From Pyrus communis (taxonomy: Eukaryota; Streptophyta; Magnoliopsida; Rosales; Rosaceae), in the NCBI RefSeq assembly GCF_963583255.1, contig NC_084803.1:9600238-9664237 (forward strand): 64,000 nucleotides of DNA, in the 5' to 3' direction. Made by a program: the position numbers and the translations under genes. Shown here piece after piece: positions 53,101 through 63,949 of the stretch (its first letter is position 1; each line of letters starts with the position of its first letter). The notes beneath the pieces are model-generated. The model was not told the origin of the DNA, did not search any database, and saw only the letters and a program-made list of their open reading frames with translations.

Positions 53101-54601
53101 GAAATCAAATAACTAATGACCAGAAAAGATCTGGAAAGGAGAGATCAAGTACTCGTAATGAGCATGCTGACAACCAAAAGGTCCATGACAGAAAACATAA
53201 AGAAAGTTCAAGGAAGACTAAAGAATCTGTGATTGCTAATAACAGCACCACTTCCAAGAGACGTCAAGAAGATCAAAGTGGTCAGAATAAGGAGATGGTA
53301 TGTTCTTGACATCAGTTCTCTTGTTTTGTTTTTCCCTCTTAATTCTTGTATTGTTTTTTTTTTCCCCTTGAAAAATAATGTATATAGGGTGCAATGCAAG
53401 CTTGATTTTGGAGTTCTTGTCAAATCCCAATTCTTTTTCTTTGTCATACCAATTAAATTCCAATATTAAATAGATTTTATATTTTGCAAACTTGACTTTC
53501 ACTGGTTTGGTCCTGTTCTCTTTCATGTTTCACATCTGGATTGTGGGTTCAGCTTTCCATTTCCTCTTTTACTTACAAGAGCTAAAATCAGAAGATTGTA
53601 TTCATATCTTCTCCTACTTAGTGGCTGCTTTCACACAAATAACGGGTATTTGGATGGTCAGCAATGATCGCATATTTAATGATTTGGTACACTTTGCTGA
53701 GACCAGTAGTAATGTTTTAGCTGCGTTTGAGTTTCTATGCTAACTTTCCCTGTTCAAATGAGGTTTGTGCTTCAACCAGTGTAGGGTCGTAGTCGTATGG
53801 AGGGGTTTGGCTTGTCCGCATCATGTGGCATACTGCAGTTGGATAAAGCACTAACAAGTAGAGCAGCATTTATATTTCTTGTTGACAAATTACCTCCTAA
53901 TCATGGAATTTTCATGCAGAATTCTTGTTATTCATAGTCAGTTTTTGTCCTTTGTACATGACCCTAGTTGATTAATGTAGAATGTTTCCTCTCTTTTGCC
54001 CCTCTAGGGCTTGAAAGGCACCCATGTGCAAGGAACCGGTGAGGAAATCCCACAGCAGCGTCACTCTTCCAAAAGGCATAAAGAAGATGCGTCCTCTGAT
54101 GATGAACAACGGGATTCCAAAAAAGGGCGCTCCAAATTAGAACGCTGGACAAGCCATAAGGAGAGGGATTTTGGTATCAGCAATAAATCATCGTTGAAGC
54201 TCAAAGAGCTTGATAGGATCAACAACAGAGGATCCTCAGATAACAGTAGAGTTCCAGAGGAATCTTCCAAGCCAGTTGAGGCTGTTGATACTCAACAATC
54301 AATGGCCGAGGAGAAGGATGCCAGTGATCAGGATATCAAGGACTCAGACACAAAACCACTTGATGCTGATGCAAAACCATTGGAGGAGCGACACCTGGAC
54401 ACAGTCGAGAAGTTGAAGAAAAGAAGTGAGCGTTTCAAGCTTCCGATGCCAAGTGAAAAAGAACCAGTGGCAATAAAAAAGGTGGAGAATGATGTGCCAC
54501 CTTCCACCAATAGCGAGACTCAAACTCAGACTCAGACTCCTGTGGAGTCGGAGATCAAACCAGAACGGCCAGCTAGGAAAAGAAGGTGGATCAGCAACTG
54601 A
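47181..54601 (+). CDS. FIPS5: FIP1-like polyadenylation factor (FIP1[V]/FIPS5 type)
   Basis: Nine exons: 47181-48035, 49383-49639, 49983-50109, 50188-50256, 50384-50524, 50754-50855, 50961-51259, 51650-53297 and 54008-54601 (4,092 nt, 1,363 aa). It belongs to the CPSF 3'-end-processing machinery in the nucleus, tethering poly(A) polymerase to the cleavage complex. The N-terminus is acidic (EDDDEFGDLYTDVLRPF; DDWDSDDSDDDLQIVLND). A Gly/Pro-rich segment precedes the Fip1 motif at about 372-413 (WKYPGVDTSDFFNFGLNEDS, WKDYCKQL). The long C-terminal half, mostly exon 8, is rich in Arg/Asp/Glu dipeptides, as expected for an RNA-binding disordered tail, and ends RPARKRRWISN. Every junction keeps frame. 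Intron 1 is 1.35 kb. Slightly longer than I expect for this family; I infer no break. Confidence 0.93.
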
Positions 54602-55556
54602 ATCTGAAAATACGGAACTTAAGGTTAGCTGGCTGAATCACTGTCATTTGGGAGAAGTTACGCTTGGCCTAATTATTAAATTCAAACATCCCGGCGGTGC
54701 AATCATTGAACTTGTTTTTGCAATCGTAGAAGCCCGTGTACCTCTGCTGTGCAGCAATTATCATCTTGTAACCATGCTGCCGCAGCATACTTACAATGCT
54801 TTTGTTTGTATATACTGGTGATTGTAACATTGAACTGGCCACTGATGGTGGCACAGGATTGCTTTAGCAACTATTTCTAATTTTGATGCTCAGGTTTTTA
54901 TGTGGCATGCTCCGAGGGTCATCTACCGGACCTGGCAAATGCTGTGTACGGGATATGTGAAGAATCCAACTGCCATCGGAAGCACGCCTCACAGGTTGAG
55001 CTTCACAGATGAATATAACGAGATTGAAGAACCGATGCGAAGAGACGGATTTCCATTGGTTGGAGATGTTAGAACTTACTATCTGTATACTGTAACTTGA
55101 TTAGCATATCTTGAACGAAGTTTTTCACCCTTTTACACCTTTCTTTTAGCTTTAAAGATAAGAAAAATGGTGGTGAGATCGATAGTACACACAACATTTG
55201 AAGCCTATTTGTATTTTTGGAACAGGTGAGTTTAAGAAACATCGGATTACTAGAAAGTTAATGTAACAACACACAAATGGAATAGTTATCTGTTTTGTTA
55301 GTTATTCCGCAAATCTCTTCTTTTACGTTTGTGTGACCATCTGACATCAACAAATTTCCATCTTCTCCAACTAAGATAACATCCCCACAAGTGGGTTGTA
55401 GCTCAAGTGAATAAAAGCATGTGTGTCTACGTTTAGATCTGATGTTTAATTTGTATTTCTCCAACATCTTTTGTAAGCTACTGCAATGATTCATATAGTT
55501 GCGTCTTAAGAATTTGCCTACACTCGAAATTTTATTATGATTGTATTTCAAATTAG

Positions 55557-56330
55557 TTGTCAAATGATTGTTTTTTTTTTTTTAACAAACGATATTATCT
55601 ACACTAAGGGGAGGGAGTGGGCTTAGCCTCATAATGGGCTAGCAATAATGTGATTCAATCAGTTGTTTATTAAATATTATTTTCTCTGTTTTAAACACGT
55701 TCAAAACATATTAAGAGATGTGTAATGCTGGTTAAAAAAAAGTATTTCACACGCGAATAATAATGTGATTAAATTAGTTGTCAAATGATTGTTTTTTTTT
55801 TTTTTTTAACAAACGATATTATCTTCACCAAGGGTGAGAGGGTGGGTGTAGCCTCACAATGGGCTAGCAATAATGTGATTCAATCAGTTGTTTATTAAAT
55901 ATTATTTTCTCTATTTTTAAACATGTTCAAAACATCTTAAAAGGTGTGTAATGACGGTTATAAAATAGTTCTTTCACATGCGAATAATAATGTGATTAAA
56001 TTACATTAAATTATTAGTCAAATGACTGTTTTTTTTTTTTTTTTTAACAAATGATATTATCAACACTAAGGGAGAGGGGTGGGCTTAGCCTCACAATAGG
56101 ATAGCAATAATGTGATTCAATCGGTTGTTTATTAAATATTATTTTATTTTTAAACACGTTCAAAACATCTTAAGAGGCGTGTAATGCTGGTTATAAAAAA
56201 AAGGTATTTCGCACGCAGATAATAATGTGATTAAATTAGTTGTCAAATGATTTTTTTTAACAAATAATATTACAATAGGCAATTAATAATATGATTCAAT
56301 CAATTTTTTATTAAATATTATTTTCTCTAT
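55557..56330. repeat. tandem repeat, ~3.3 units of ~230 bp
   Basis: 'tcaaatgattg' plus a poly-T run plus 'aacaaacgatattatc' recurs near 55560, 55787, 56022 and (shortened) 56247. Each of the first three is followed by 'gggctt/gtagcctca', 'tagcaataatgtgattcaat' and 'tgtttattaaatattatttt'. Unit 4 lacks most of the middle. Non-coding. Confidence 0.85.
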
Positions 56331-56573
56331 TCTTAATGTTAATTCTATAAAGACCGATTTTATTATGTGAATTCAGCTGCTTTAATTGGTTTATGAGGGG
56401 TTTTTTCTAGTATGATCTAAGATTATTCATTTACTTCAAATATTTGACTTTTTTTTTTGTCAATTTACTCATATAAATATATTTAAAACGTTTAAATCGT
56501 GCTAGCACATCGTGATTCAAAAAATATCTTCTTCATACGCGTGAAGGCTTGCATGAAAGGTATTTAAAAGGAA

Positions 56574-56656
56574 TTGTTATTAACACTCCAAACTTTCTAT
56601 ATTAAAAAAAAATATACAAAAATGTAGAATGAGATTTTTGAAATGTTAATAATAAT
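56574..56656. repeat. short MITE related to the one in RPS12 copy 1
   Basis: Ends ttgttattaacactcc and 'tgttaataataa' correspond to the 27201-27311 element, sharing 'ccaaactttctata' and 'gtagaat(g/a)agatttttg'. A shorter, more decayed copy. Confidence 0.65.
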
Positions 56657-57235
56657 TTCTATTTAAAAATATAAAACATTTGGTCAGGAACAAAAAAAAA
56701 ATCATGAAAGCCTATATCCATGACGTTATGATTTGATGGCCACTTAATGGGCCCACCAAAGCATGATCCAAACGTACCGATTGGAAATTCGAACGCTTGA
56801 GGACGACGAAAGGTAATAATTAATATCAGACGTGCTAAATAATGGAGATTATGATTCTCACCCATTCTCTTTTTTATCTCCTTCCGTCATTTTCTTTCGT
56901 ATCTCTATTTTATATTTATTTTTTTATAAAAAAAATTAACATAAGATATTAACATGATTTTATCATATCGTTGTGTCGCTTCTAGTCTGAATTCTGACTT
57001 AAAAACGTTCAGTCATAACAGAATCCTTCTCCCAGTAATTGGACTACCGATCGACAAACTTAGACAGTAACATGTGCGCTGCTGCAGTCAGCACACTCGT
57101 CAAACAATATTGTACCTCACCAATAACACGCGGAGTACGAGTATCCTACGCTCTGGACCACCGTGCCATTCAGATCTGCAAGTACAGCTTTCAGCGAGAT
57201 TTTGGGCGTCTCTCGCTCCTCTCTCTCTTTAACCA

Positions 57236-59740
57236 ATGGGGAAAAAACCCAGTTGGGTTCCTACAGTGGTAACGCAGGTGAGTCTCTGCTTTTGTCTCTA
57301 CCTTGCTTTTCAGCTGGGTCAGCCTTGGAGCTCTGTCCGCCATGGCAGAAGTGAGACGAGGCCGCTGGATATTTACTTCATCAGCGTCGGGGGAGGATTC
57401 CGGCCTCCCACCGGACAGACCCATCTTCTCAAACAGGTCACTTTCTTTGCTTATTGGAATTTCAATGCTCCTTATTGGGAAACGCGCATAAATAGAACTT
57501 TTTACAAATCGCAAATAAAATTTGAACTTTTTCGATAAAAGGGCAGTAAAGCGTGTTTTATTAACGTCCTCTTCAGTGGAAAAAGTGTTATTTTCATTAC
57601 AAATTTGTAGAAAGTTGTATCTATGTATTCGATTTCGTTCTTGTTAGAAAATATGAGGATATTCATTGGCTTCAAGTTTTGATGTATGTGAAATTCAAAA
57701 CTGTGTTTGTTGAGCAACCAAAAGTAGCAGAATGTTTAATCTGTTTCTGTGGGAGTAAATCCTATGTCGTTTTTTTTTATTGGTTTACAGTAAATACTAT
57801 GTTCTTGTTTGCTGAGGAATCTTGTATTCACCCTTGCCTTTGGTCTAATGCCGTCTGTAAAATGCGAGAAGCACATCTACTTGTTCGTGTGTAGGCAGTG
57901 GCTTACCGGTTCTAATTTTTCATTTGCTATGTACCAATGGAGTCCAAGAATTTAAGGCTGTCGGTAGAAATGTGTTGTCGGGTTTGATTCTTAGTATTAA
58001 CCTTTGGTTTTGTGTTTCTTTAAGTGAAAAGAATAGGGGACTGACAGTATTTACGTGGTTTAATTGTGCTTCTTCCTGTTGGTGAAGATGGAGAAGGTGG
58101 CCAAGAAGTACAAGGCAGAGTTTGTGGTGGACATTAGCAATCTTGGGGAAGATGATCCGCTCATGCAGAATGTAAGGTTGTTCTTCTCTTCACAAACTTT
58201 TGTGCTGCAAAGCCTTTTTCGGAATTATAGAAGCGTGAAACTGGTAGCGTGAAAGAAAGATATCGTAGGAATCATGATATAACAGGTCTAATCGTAAAGT
58301 ATATCTTTGTACTTTACACGAATAGATAAAGTTGATAGATTAAGGCTAGGAACATGTTCCTTTCTAAGGCTTCAACTGTTGGTAACAATGCTGGATATAT
58401 TCACTTTACAGGGTACCCTGCATTTCTCATCACTGAAGGTTCCCTGGTACGCCGTCCTCTATGCAATATTTTACATAATGCTGTAATTTTTTTTTTTTTT
58501 TTTAATCTCAGATTCAGCTGTGCTGTTTGCACCGTTAATTTTGCACTTGCAGGTACACCACCCGAGTTTCAGAAGGAAAAGGCAGAGCTTACTTCCAAAA
58601 GATGATTAAGTTACCTTGCGAGAAGACCTTGGATGTCATTGTGGTGGATACTGGATTATTACTGGTATGTTCTAATTTGTTTTTCGGTTTAATCTATCCA
58701 ATCATGTTTCACTTTAGCTTTCAATGTTTTTGTCTGTCTAATAACTCACTAGGTCCTTTGATTTTGAATTTTTTAAGGTGAAGAATTTGACCGTGGGTTC
58801 ATTAAGCGAAGTTGGAAACAATCAATTACATTGGCTCAGAAGGACACTGGAGACAACCGGTAGTAACTGGTAAAATTAATTATTGTATGGCCCTGCAGTT
58901 TGTGATTAACTTCTTCTGTTCTTCACTTTCTGTTCTTACGTGCTAGCGATATTTCAGAAACACAACGAAGCTTGAAGAAATTGCGAATGTTCATGAGTCA
59001 TATTGTTTCTGATTAGAAGTTACTGCAGTATTGGCAATGAAACTCTGACACTAATTTTCCATTCTGATGCTTACATGAACTGGAATTGCTGCGGTATCTC
59101 AGATATGGCGCCATCAAATGGTAACTAATCTTCCAATCGCTAACTGGCTGTATTTTCATATAGGCGCATAGTCGTTGGATTTCATCCGCTGGCTATTTGT
59201 GAAGATGTTGAGGACAGAATGGAAGCAAAGCAAGTTTTCGATTCTCTACGAAGTACTTTTACAAAATTTGAAGTGGTATGAACAAAGAGTTCTATGTATT
59301 CACTAATACCATGTTTCTGCACCAGTTCCAAGTAAAATGCAAAATCCGTTTTCTAAGTCCTCACCCGTACACGTCTTGTATTCTCCAGAATGCATACCTA
59401 AGTGGGCAGGGTTGCGCTAGCAGCACCGGATTAAGTAGTCTGAGCTACATCAGGAACCCAGGCAAAATGGCAGCACCCTCTGCCCGATTGCGCAGGAAAT
59501 TGGAAGACGGGTTTCTTCTCCACAGAGTCAGCTCATTAGAGATTGTGAGCATTCATTTCTTTAGCTGTTTCATTACAAAGCTTTATTTGATAAAATTTGC
59601 AGTCCTTGGCAATTTGTCCATCGAGTTCAACATGTTCATTCTTCCGTTGTTTCGGGTTGCAGGAAACCTACATTGTTACATCAGCTGGAGAAGTTGTGCA
59701 TAAATCTGTACTCCATCAGAGAGGAAAGGAGATCATGTAA
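57236..59740 (+). CDS. purple-acid-phosphatase-like membrane protein, predicted inactive
   Basis: Exons 57236-57436, 58088-58171, 58412-58446, 58553-58664, 58778-58869, 59164-59275, 59389-59544 and 59663-59740 give 870 nt, 289 aa, with all phases matching. A hydrophobic segment at residues 11-28 (VVTQVSLCFCLYLAFQLG) follows a short basic N-terminus, suggesting a signal anchor. The rest follows the metallophosphoesterase/ACP5 order: LDIYFISVGGG (where GDWG is expected), KVPWY, DVIVVDTGLL, QLHWLRRTLE, WRIVVGFHPL and VNAYLSGQG (where GHDH is expected). The usual Asp, Asn and His metal ligands are largely replaced. I infer a phosphatase fold without normal catalysis. The exon 5 acceptor (58778) is the least certain boundary. 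The assignment rests on motif order only. Confidence 0.6.
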
Positions 59741-60359
59741 ATTGTAACATTCTTTTTGCAGAGACTTCATATTTTTTTGACAATTTGATTACATCATTCA
59801 CTTTTGCTTTCACTTCTTTTCAATGCTTCATGTAAAACCAAAAGGCAAAATTTTTGAGTTCCACCCAAGAAAAGGGAAACTTTTTGCAATGTGCTTTGAA
59901 CTTAGTATCTTATTTTGATTTGCCTCTCGACTTTTAATTTGTTTATGAGCCTAAGTTTTTAACAACGTGTCAATTTGGCATTTACAGTTAGATTTATCAA
60001 TTTTTCATCCAAATTGAAAGGTTTTTTTTTTTCATCTATTCAAGTGTGGCCGAGGGCGCAAAAGATGATCAACTTGGCAGGAGGGAGCAAATTGAAACGT
60101 TTTAGAAAACTAGGAAGGGTTGTAGGTAAACTGAAAACTTGAGGGGTATTATTTTTTTGCCCGTTCAAGTGGGAAAAACCCAAAGAAAATGCGAGTAACT
60201 TGACAATAGGGGGCAGGCTTATAACTAAATTGGAAGTAAATTGAAAGAAGTTCAGAAGTTGGGGCCTTGAGGGGTACTGGGCTGTTGTTATGAAATGACG
60301 CAAACACCCTCCAATACAGTCCAACATGTGAGGGCAAAAAGGGAAAAAAAGAAGCCTAG

Positions 60360-60498
60360 AGGCAATATAAATATGTAGGTAGCCCTCAAAATTAGGTCTT
60401 CATTCTCACTCCGATTAAAGAATGAGGCTCCGCTCCCTCTGGACCTTTTAGAGCCTGTGATTTCTCCCCCGCCACCATCACCACCTTCACTACTACTA

Positions 60499-60539
<41 letters not shown>

Positions 60540-60780
60540 TTTTCTCTTTCTTTTTCTTGTGGGTATTTATGCTATGAGGCTGTGACGATGACGTTGTTTC
60601 GGAGTGTGAAGTCGGTGCATCGTGAAAGGTGACGGCTTTCGTGGCGGGGCAACCCGGAATGGCCTGTGAAATGACGGTTTTGTCCTCTTCACAGGCAACC
60701 GTGTTTTGGTTGCAGCCACGGCGGCTGCCTCCCTTTCCCCTGCCGCCTGACCAATATTAACCAATCCGAGCCTCCGCATT
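60360..60780 (+). other. possible short transcript: TATA-like word, CT run and small ORFs
   Basis: 'caatataaatatgtagg' (about 60363) looks like a TATA box. About 30 nt on, the sequence turns pyrimidine-rich, then a (CT)n run (60503-60531), then a GC-rich stretch unlike its AT-rich surroundings. It holds short ATG frames of 9, 14 and 26 codons and a perfect 8-bp stem, cctgtgaa...ttcacagg. I recognise no product. It could be a promoter/leader fragment, a non-coding RNA or a transposon-captured piece. Confidence 0.3.
60503..60531. repeat. (CT)n microsatellite
   Basis: About 14 CT units inside the GC-rich island. Confidence 0.9.
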
Positions 60781-61599
60781 ATCTTCTCTGAACTTGTTTA
60801 TATCGTCCTTTGTTTTCAGTGAAATTTTTTGTAAAGGTCGCGTTTTCTCTTCACCCATTTGCTATTACGCAGATTAATGAAACCCAGTTGTTAAAAATTG
60901 GAAATTACAGGTTAATTTTGATTTGCGGGCGAGAAAATAATTTGTATTTTACCTGAGTTTTGGGTTCTTCAGATTATATATAAAAAGAAAAATCAATAGT
61001 TCAATAGTTGTGAGCTAAGCCCTAGCATTTTTCTTACTAAAATTAATGGGAAATTGATGACCTTGACTATTATTACAACGATCCAAATTTCTGATACAAG
61101 ACGTTATAAGATTCGAAACAAGCCACACTAGTACATATCACACAATTCATACCTTATTTATACGTCACTAGACATGCCACATCATTCATATGTTATAAAC
61201 TCGAACACGCCACACTAGTACATGTCACACAATTTATACCTTATTTATACGTCACACAATTCATACCTTATTTATACGTCATTAGACATGCTAGATCATT
61301 GTCAGACTCAAACATGCTAAATTTACACCACACTATTGATACGTTTCATGACTCGAAATATGACACAATGCTCATTGCAATAGCATGACGATTTTGATTG
61401 ACGAGCAATAACTATGAGTTAGCATGAAAGATAAAACCACTTAAGCTGAAAATAACGTGTTAATAAGCGATTAAAAACAAAAAATTTATGTCAATTTTAG
61501 GAGTGTGGTCAAATTAGAAAATTTTGATGGATTTGAAAATACCTTGTTAAATAACATAAATTTTTTCTATGAATTTGAGAGTAGTTGATATAAATACTA

Positions 61600-62098
61600 A
61601 GGCTAAACTGTTAATTTGCCTGCTGAACTATCACTTAACTTTCAATTTGCCCCTCTAATCTTTTTAATTGGAAAATTAAGGATTTAAACTTTTTTTTTTT
61701 TTTTGCTGATTTTCCCCTATAGTTAGTTTTAATAGATTTCATTCAAATTAATGTTAACTCTTATCACATGCGCATCACGTGACTCTCCTTTGTGGATAAA
61801 AACGTCACTTCGCTAGACCTTCATACACAAAAACTATGGAATCAAACATATTTGTATAAGTTTATATTTTAGAAATCCAAGGTTTTCAATTATTTTAAAG
61901 AATGAAACGACCGAACTACCCTCATATGTTGTGCATATGCTTCCATTTAACAGAAATTTGGATGGAATAAAAGAAAAATTAACAACAGGGCAAATCAGCA
62001 AAAAAAAATTAATGTAAGTTCTTAATTTTCCAATTAAAAATTTAGATGAGACATTGAAAATTAAGTGATAATTTAGGTGACAAATCGAGAGTTTCCTC
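61600..62098. mobile_element. Mutator-like MITE with 9-bp duplication TAAATACTA
   Basis: TAAATACTA is found at 61591-61599 and 62099-62107. The ~85-bp inverted arms match through 'aaactgttaatttg' / 'aaactctcgatttg', then 'aactatcacttaactttcaa' and 'ttaattggaaaattaag'. 499 bp, AT-rich, no coding capacity. The 9-bp duplication fits MULE-derived elements. Confidence 0.85.
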
Positions 62099-62189
62099 TA
62101 AATACTAATGTCATAAGAATCGGCATCAAGAATCCCACACTCCCTGTGATATATTTTCACGCCGAACCACTAAAGATGAACAGTCCATA

Positions 62190-62820
62190 AACTCAGACGG
62201 AAGAGGAACAATCCCACGCCGCCGCACCACACAGAGGAAAACAATCCCACGTCTCCGAAATTGGCACCTATCTCCGCCGCCAAACCCGCTCAAACAAGGA
62301 CTTCGCCGTGAAATCGCTCCGAGTAAGCAATCTTTCGTGTTCGAATCATTTATATAATTCTATGGTTGAATAGAATTGTGGGTTCTTGTTAAATGTGGAT
62401 TTTTGTGTTTGAATATGTTCATTTCGTCCGGGTAGTGATTTCAGTTGACCATTGGGGTTTTGCTGGTTTTGTAATTTTTATGCTTGGATTCGCAGAAAAC
62501 TGCGAGTGCTTTGTCGCATTTGGAACAGGCTTCTTCTGCTGAAGCTTCTAAGAAGTTGGAGCCGCTGAGAGAAGCTATTGTGCATAGGGGTAAGGATGTC
62601 AGGCTTCAAATGGCCATCTATGTCACTCAACTGTTTCAGGCTTCTAGGCCTATTGTGCATAGCTTCACCATGTTTGATTTCACTGTGTACTCATCATTTG
62701 AATGATCCTATTTTGCTTCAGAACATTTTTAAACTCATTAGCAGCACATTCGTGGAGCTAGCCGATATGGAGTTGCACTTTGTTCTTGATGGTTCCGCGT
62801 ATTATTTGGATGCTATCTGA
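62190..62820 (+). pseudogene. PDS5-like cohesion-factor fragment, broken
   Basis: One piece (to 62322) encodes EIGTYLRRQTRSNKDFAVKS and ends at a GTAAGC donor. A second (62495 on) encodes KTASALSHLEQASSAEASKK, then KDVRLQMAIYVTQLFQ. A third, in another frame, encodes ILLQNIFKLISSTFVELADM. Together they match the N-terminal HEAT region of PDS5 cohesion cofactors, which regulate sister-chromatid cohesion. A frame change near 62640-62700, the lack of a usable start and the absence of all downstream exons (a stop follows at 62818) mark a pseudogene or gene fragment. It lies 440 bp upstream of ABCI1. Confidence 0.65.
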
Positions 62821-63262
62821 ACTCTGGGGATTAATACTAATTTGTTATGAACAAATGGTTATTTTCTTATCATTTGAGGAGGAAAATAAGCTTACTTGTT
62901 GATTTATGTTCTGTGACATACGAAATCAAATCATTCATAAACTTATAGATTATTTGATCTTTTTTTCTTTTTCGGTTATAATGCAATACGGAAGAACAAA
63001 CCTTGAGCTTGGAAATGAATCATGTTTCCTTTTGTTTTATTAGTTGAAACTTGATTCAAATGCTCATTTTCGATTTTTTCCTCAAACTTTCGGTAACAGG
63101 AATTTTCTGATGAGAGTTACCGGCTACTTCCTGCATTGTCTACTAATTGGAACTTGGTTTGGCCGACGGGATTTTGAACATCGACCAAAATAATACACAC
63201 TTCAGAAGGCCTCCGCGTTGTTCCAGATTGGTTGTAATTTTTCTATTTCATACACCCCATTG
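62821..63262. other. spacer between PDS5-like fragment and ABCI1
   Basis: AT-rich; presumably holds the ABCI1 promoter and leader. An in-frame ATG at 63218 would add 15 residues to ABCI1. No other feature seen. Confidence 0.6.
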
Positions 63263-63949
63263 ATGTCTCTCAGAAAGCCTCCGCTTCCCCGTCTCCTTCT
63301 CAACAATGTCTCTTGCATGAGGAATGCCCAACAAATCTTGAGACACGTAAATGCCTCGGTCCATGATGGTGGAGCACTTGTGCTGATGGGCACTAATGGC
63401 TCGGGCAAGACTACCTTCCTGCGTATGTTAGCAGGATTTTCTCGTCCTTCTGCTGGTCAGGTCCTGTGGAACGGGCACGACATCACTGACTCAGGAGTTT
63501 TCCACCAGTATAAGCTTCAACTTAACTGGCTCTCCCTTAAAGATGCGGTGAAAGAGAAGTTCACAGTTCTCGACAATGTTCAGTGGTTTGAAGTTCTCGA
63601 AGGCAAGGAAGGGAATTCACTGCCGGCTTTGGAGCTAATGGGGCTTGGGAGACTGGCAAAGGAGAAAGCGAGAATGCTGTCAATGGGGCAGCGGAAAAGG
63701 CTGCAACTCGCGAGGCTGCTGGCAATTGACAGGCCCATTTGGTTGCTTGACGAGCCTTCGGTTGCACTGGACACTGAGGGCACAAGGCTGCTCGAGTATA
63801 TCATCGGAGAGCATAGGAAGAAAGGCGGGATAGTGATTGTGGCAACACATCTGCCAATTGACATTGAAGATGTGACGTATTTGAGGCTGCCTCCAAGGTT
63901 CCCGAGGAGGATGACTCTAGTAGATATGCTTGATCGTTCGGATTTTTGA
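63263..63949 (+). CDS. ABCI1: ABC transporter I family member 1 / CcmA, cytochrome c maturation ATPase
   Basis: A single uninterrupted exon, 228 aa, starting MSLRKPPLPRLLLNNVSCMR. It is the nucleotide-binding subunit of the mitochondrial CcmAB module, which powers release of heme from CcmE during c-type cytochrome assembly at the inner membrane. It has a Walker A (GTNGSGKTT, 43-51), the ABC signature (LSMGQ, 139-143), a Walker B (IWLLDEPS, 159-166) and the switch His196 (ATHLP). The CcmA-specific block LQLNWLSLKDAVKEKFTVLD is present. It contains no membrane segments, as expected for a subunit that pairs with CcmB. I chose the ATG at 63263 because it fits the family; one at 63218 is in frame. 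All catalytic motifs intact. Confidence 0.95.
   Translation: MSLRKPPLPRLLLNNVSCMRNAQQILRHVNASVHDGGALVLMGTNGSGKTTFLRMLAGFSRPSAGQVLWNGHDITDSGVFHQYKLQLNWLSLKDAVKEKFTVLDNVQWFEVLEGKEGNSLPALELMGLGRLAKEKARMLSMGQRKRLQLARLLAIDRPIWLLDEPSVALDTEGTRLLEYIIGEHRKKGGIVIVATHLPIDIEDVTYLRLPPRFPRRMTLVDMLDRSDF

Larger units (their letters stand above)
54602..57235. other. FIP1-like 3' flank and repeat-rich spacer
   Basis: 54602-55130 is the probable 3' UTR. A 66-codon frame at 54900-55100 is left uncalled. 55557-56330 is a tandem repeat, followed by a short MITE at 56574-56656. From about 57000 the sequence becomes the leader of the downstream gene. Confidence 0.6.
59741..62189. other. intergenic with a GC-rich island and a MITE
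   Basis: No protein gene is supported. Contains a TATA-like/GC-rich island (60360-60780), AT-rich DNA with a small direct duplication ('acaattcataccttatttat', about 61200-61290) and a 499-bp MITE (61600-62098). Confidence 0.6.

Noticed and set aside
52536..53108. 190-codon minus-strand frame opposite the FIP1-like gene
   Set aside because: Antisense of the Arg/Glu/Asp-rich exon 8, where codon bias keeps the other strand open.
54900..55100. 66-codon frame after the FIP1-like stop codon
   Set aside because: More likely 3' UTR. No splice signals joining it to the gene were convincing and no family was recognised.
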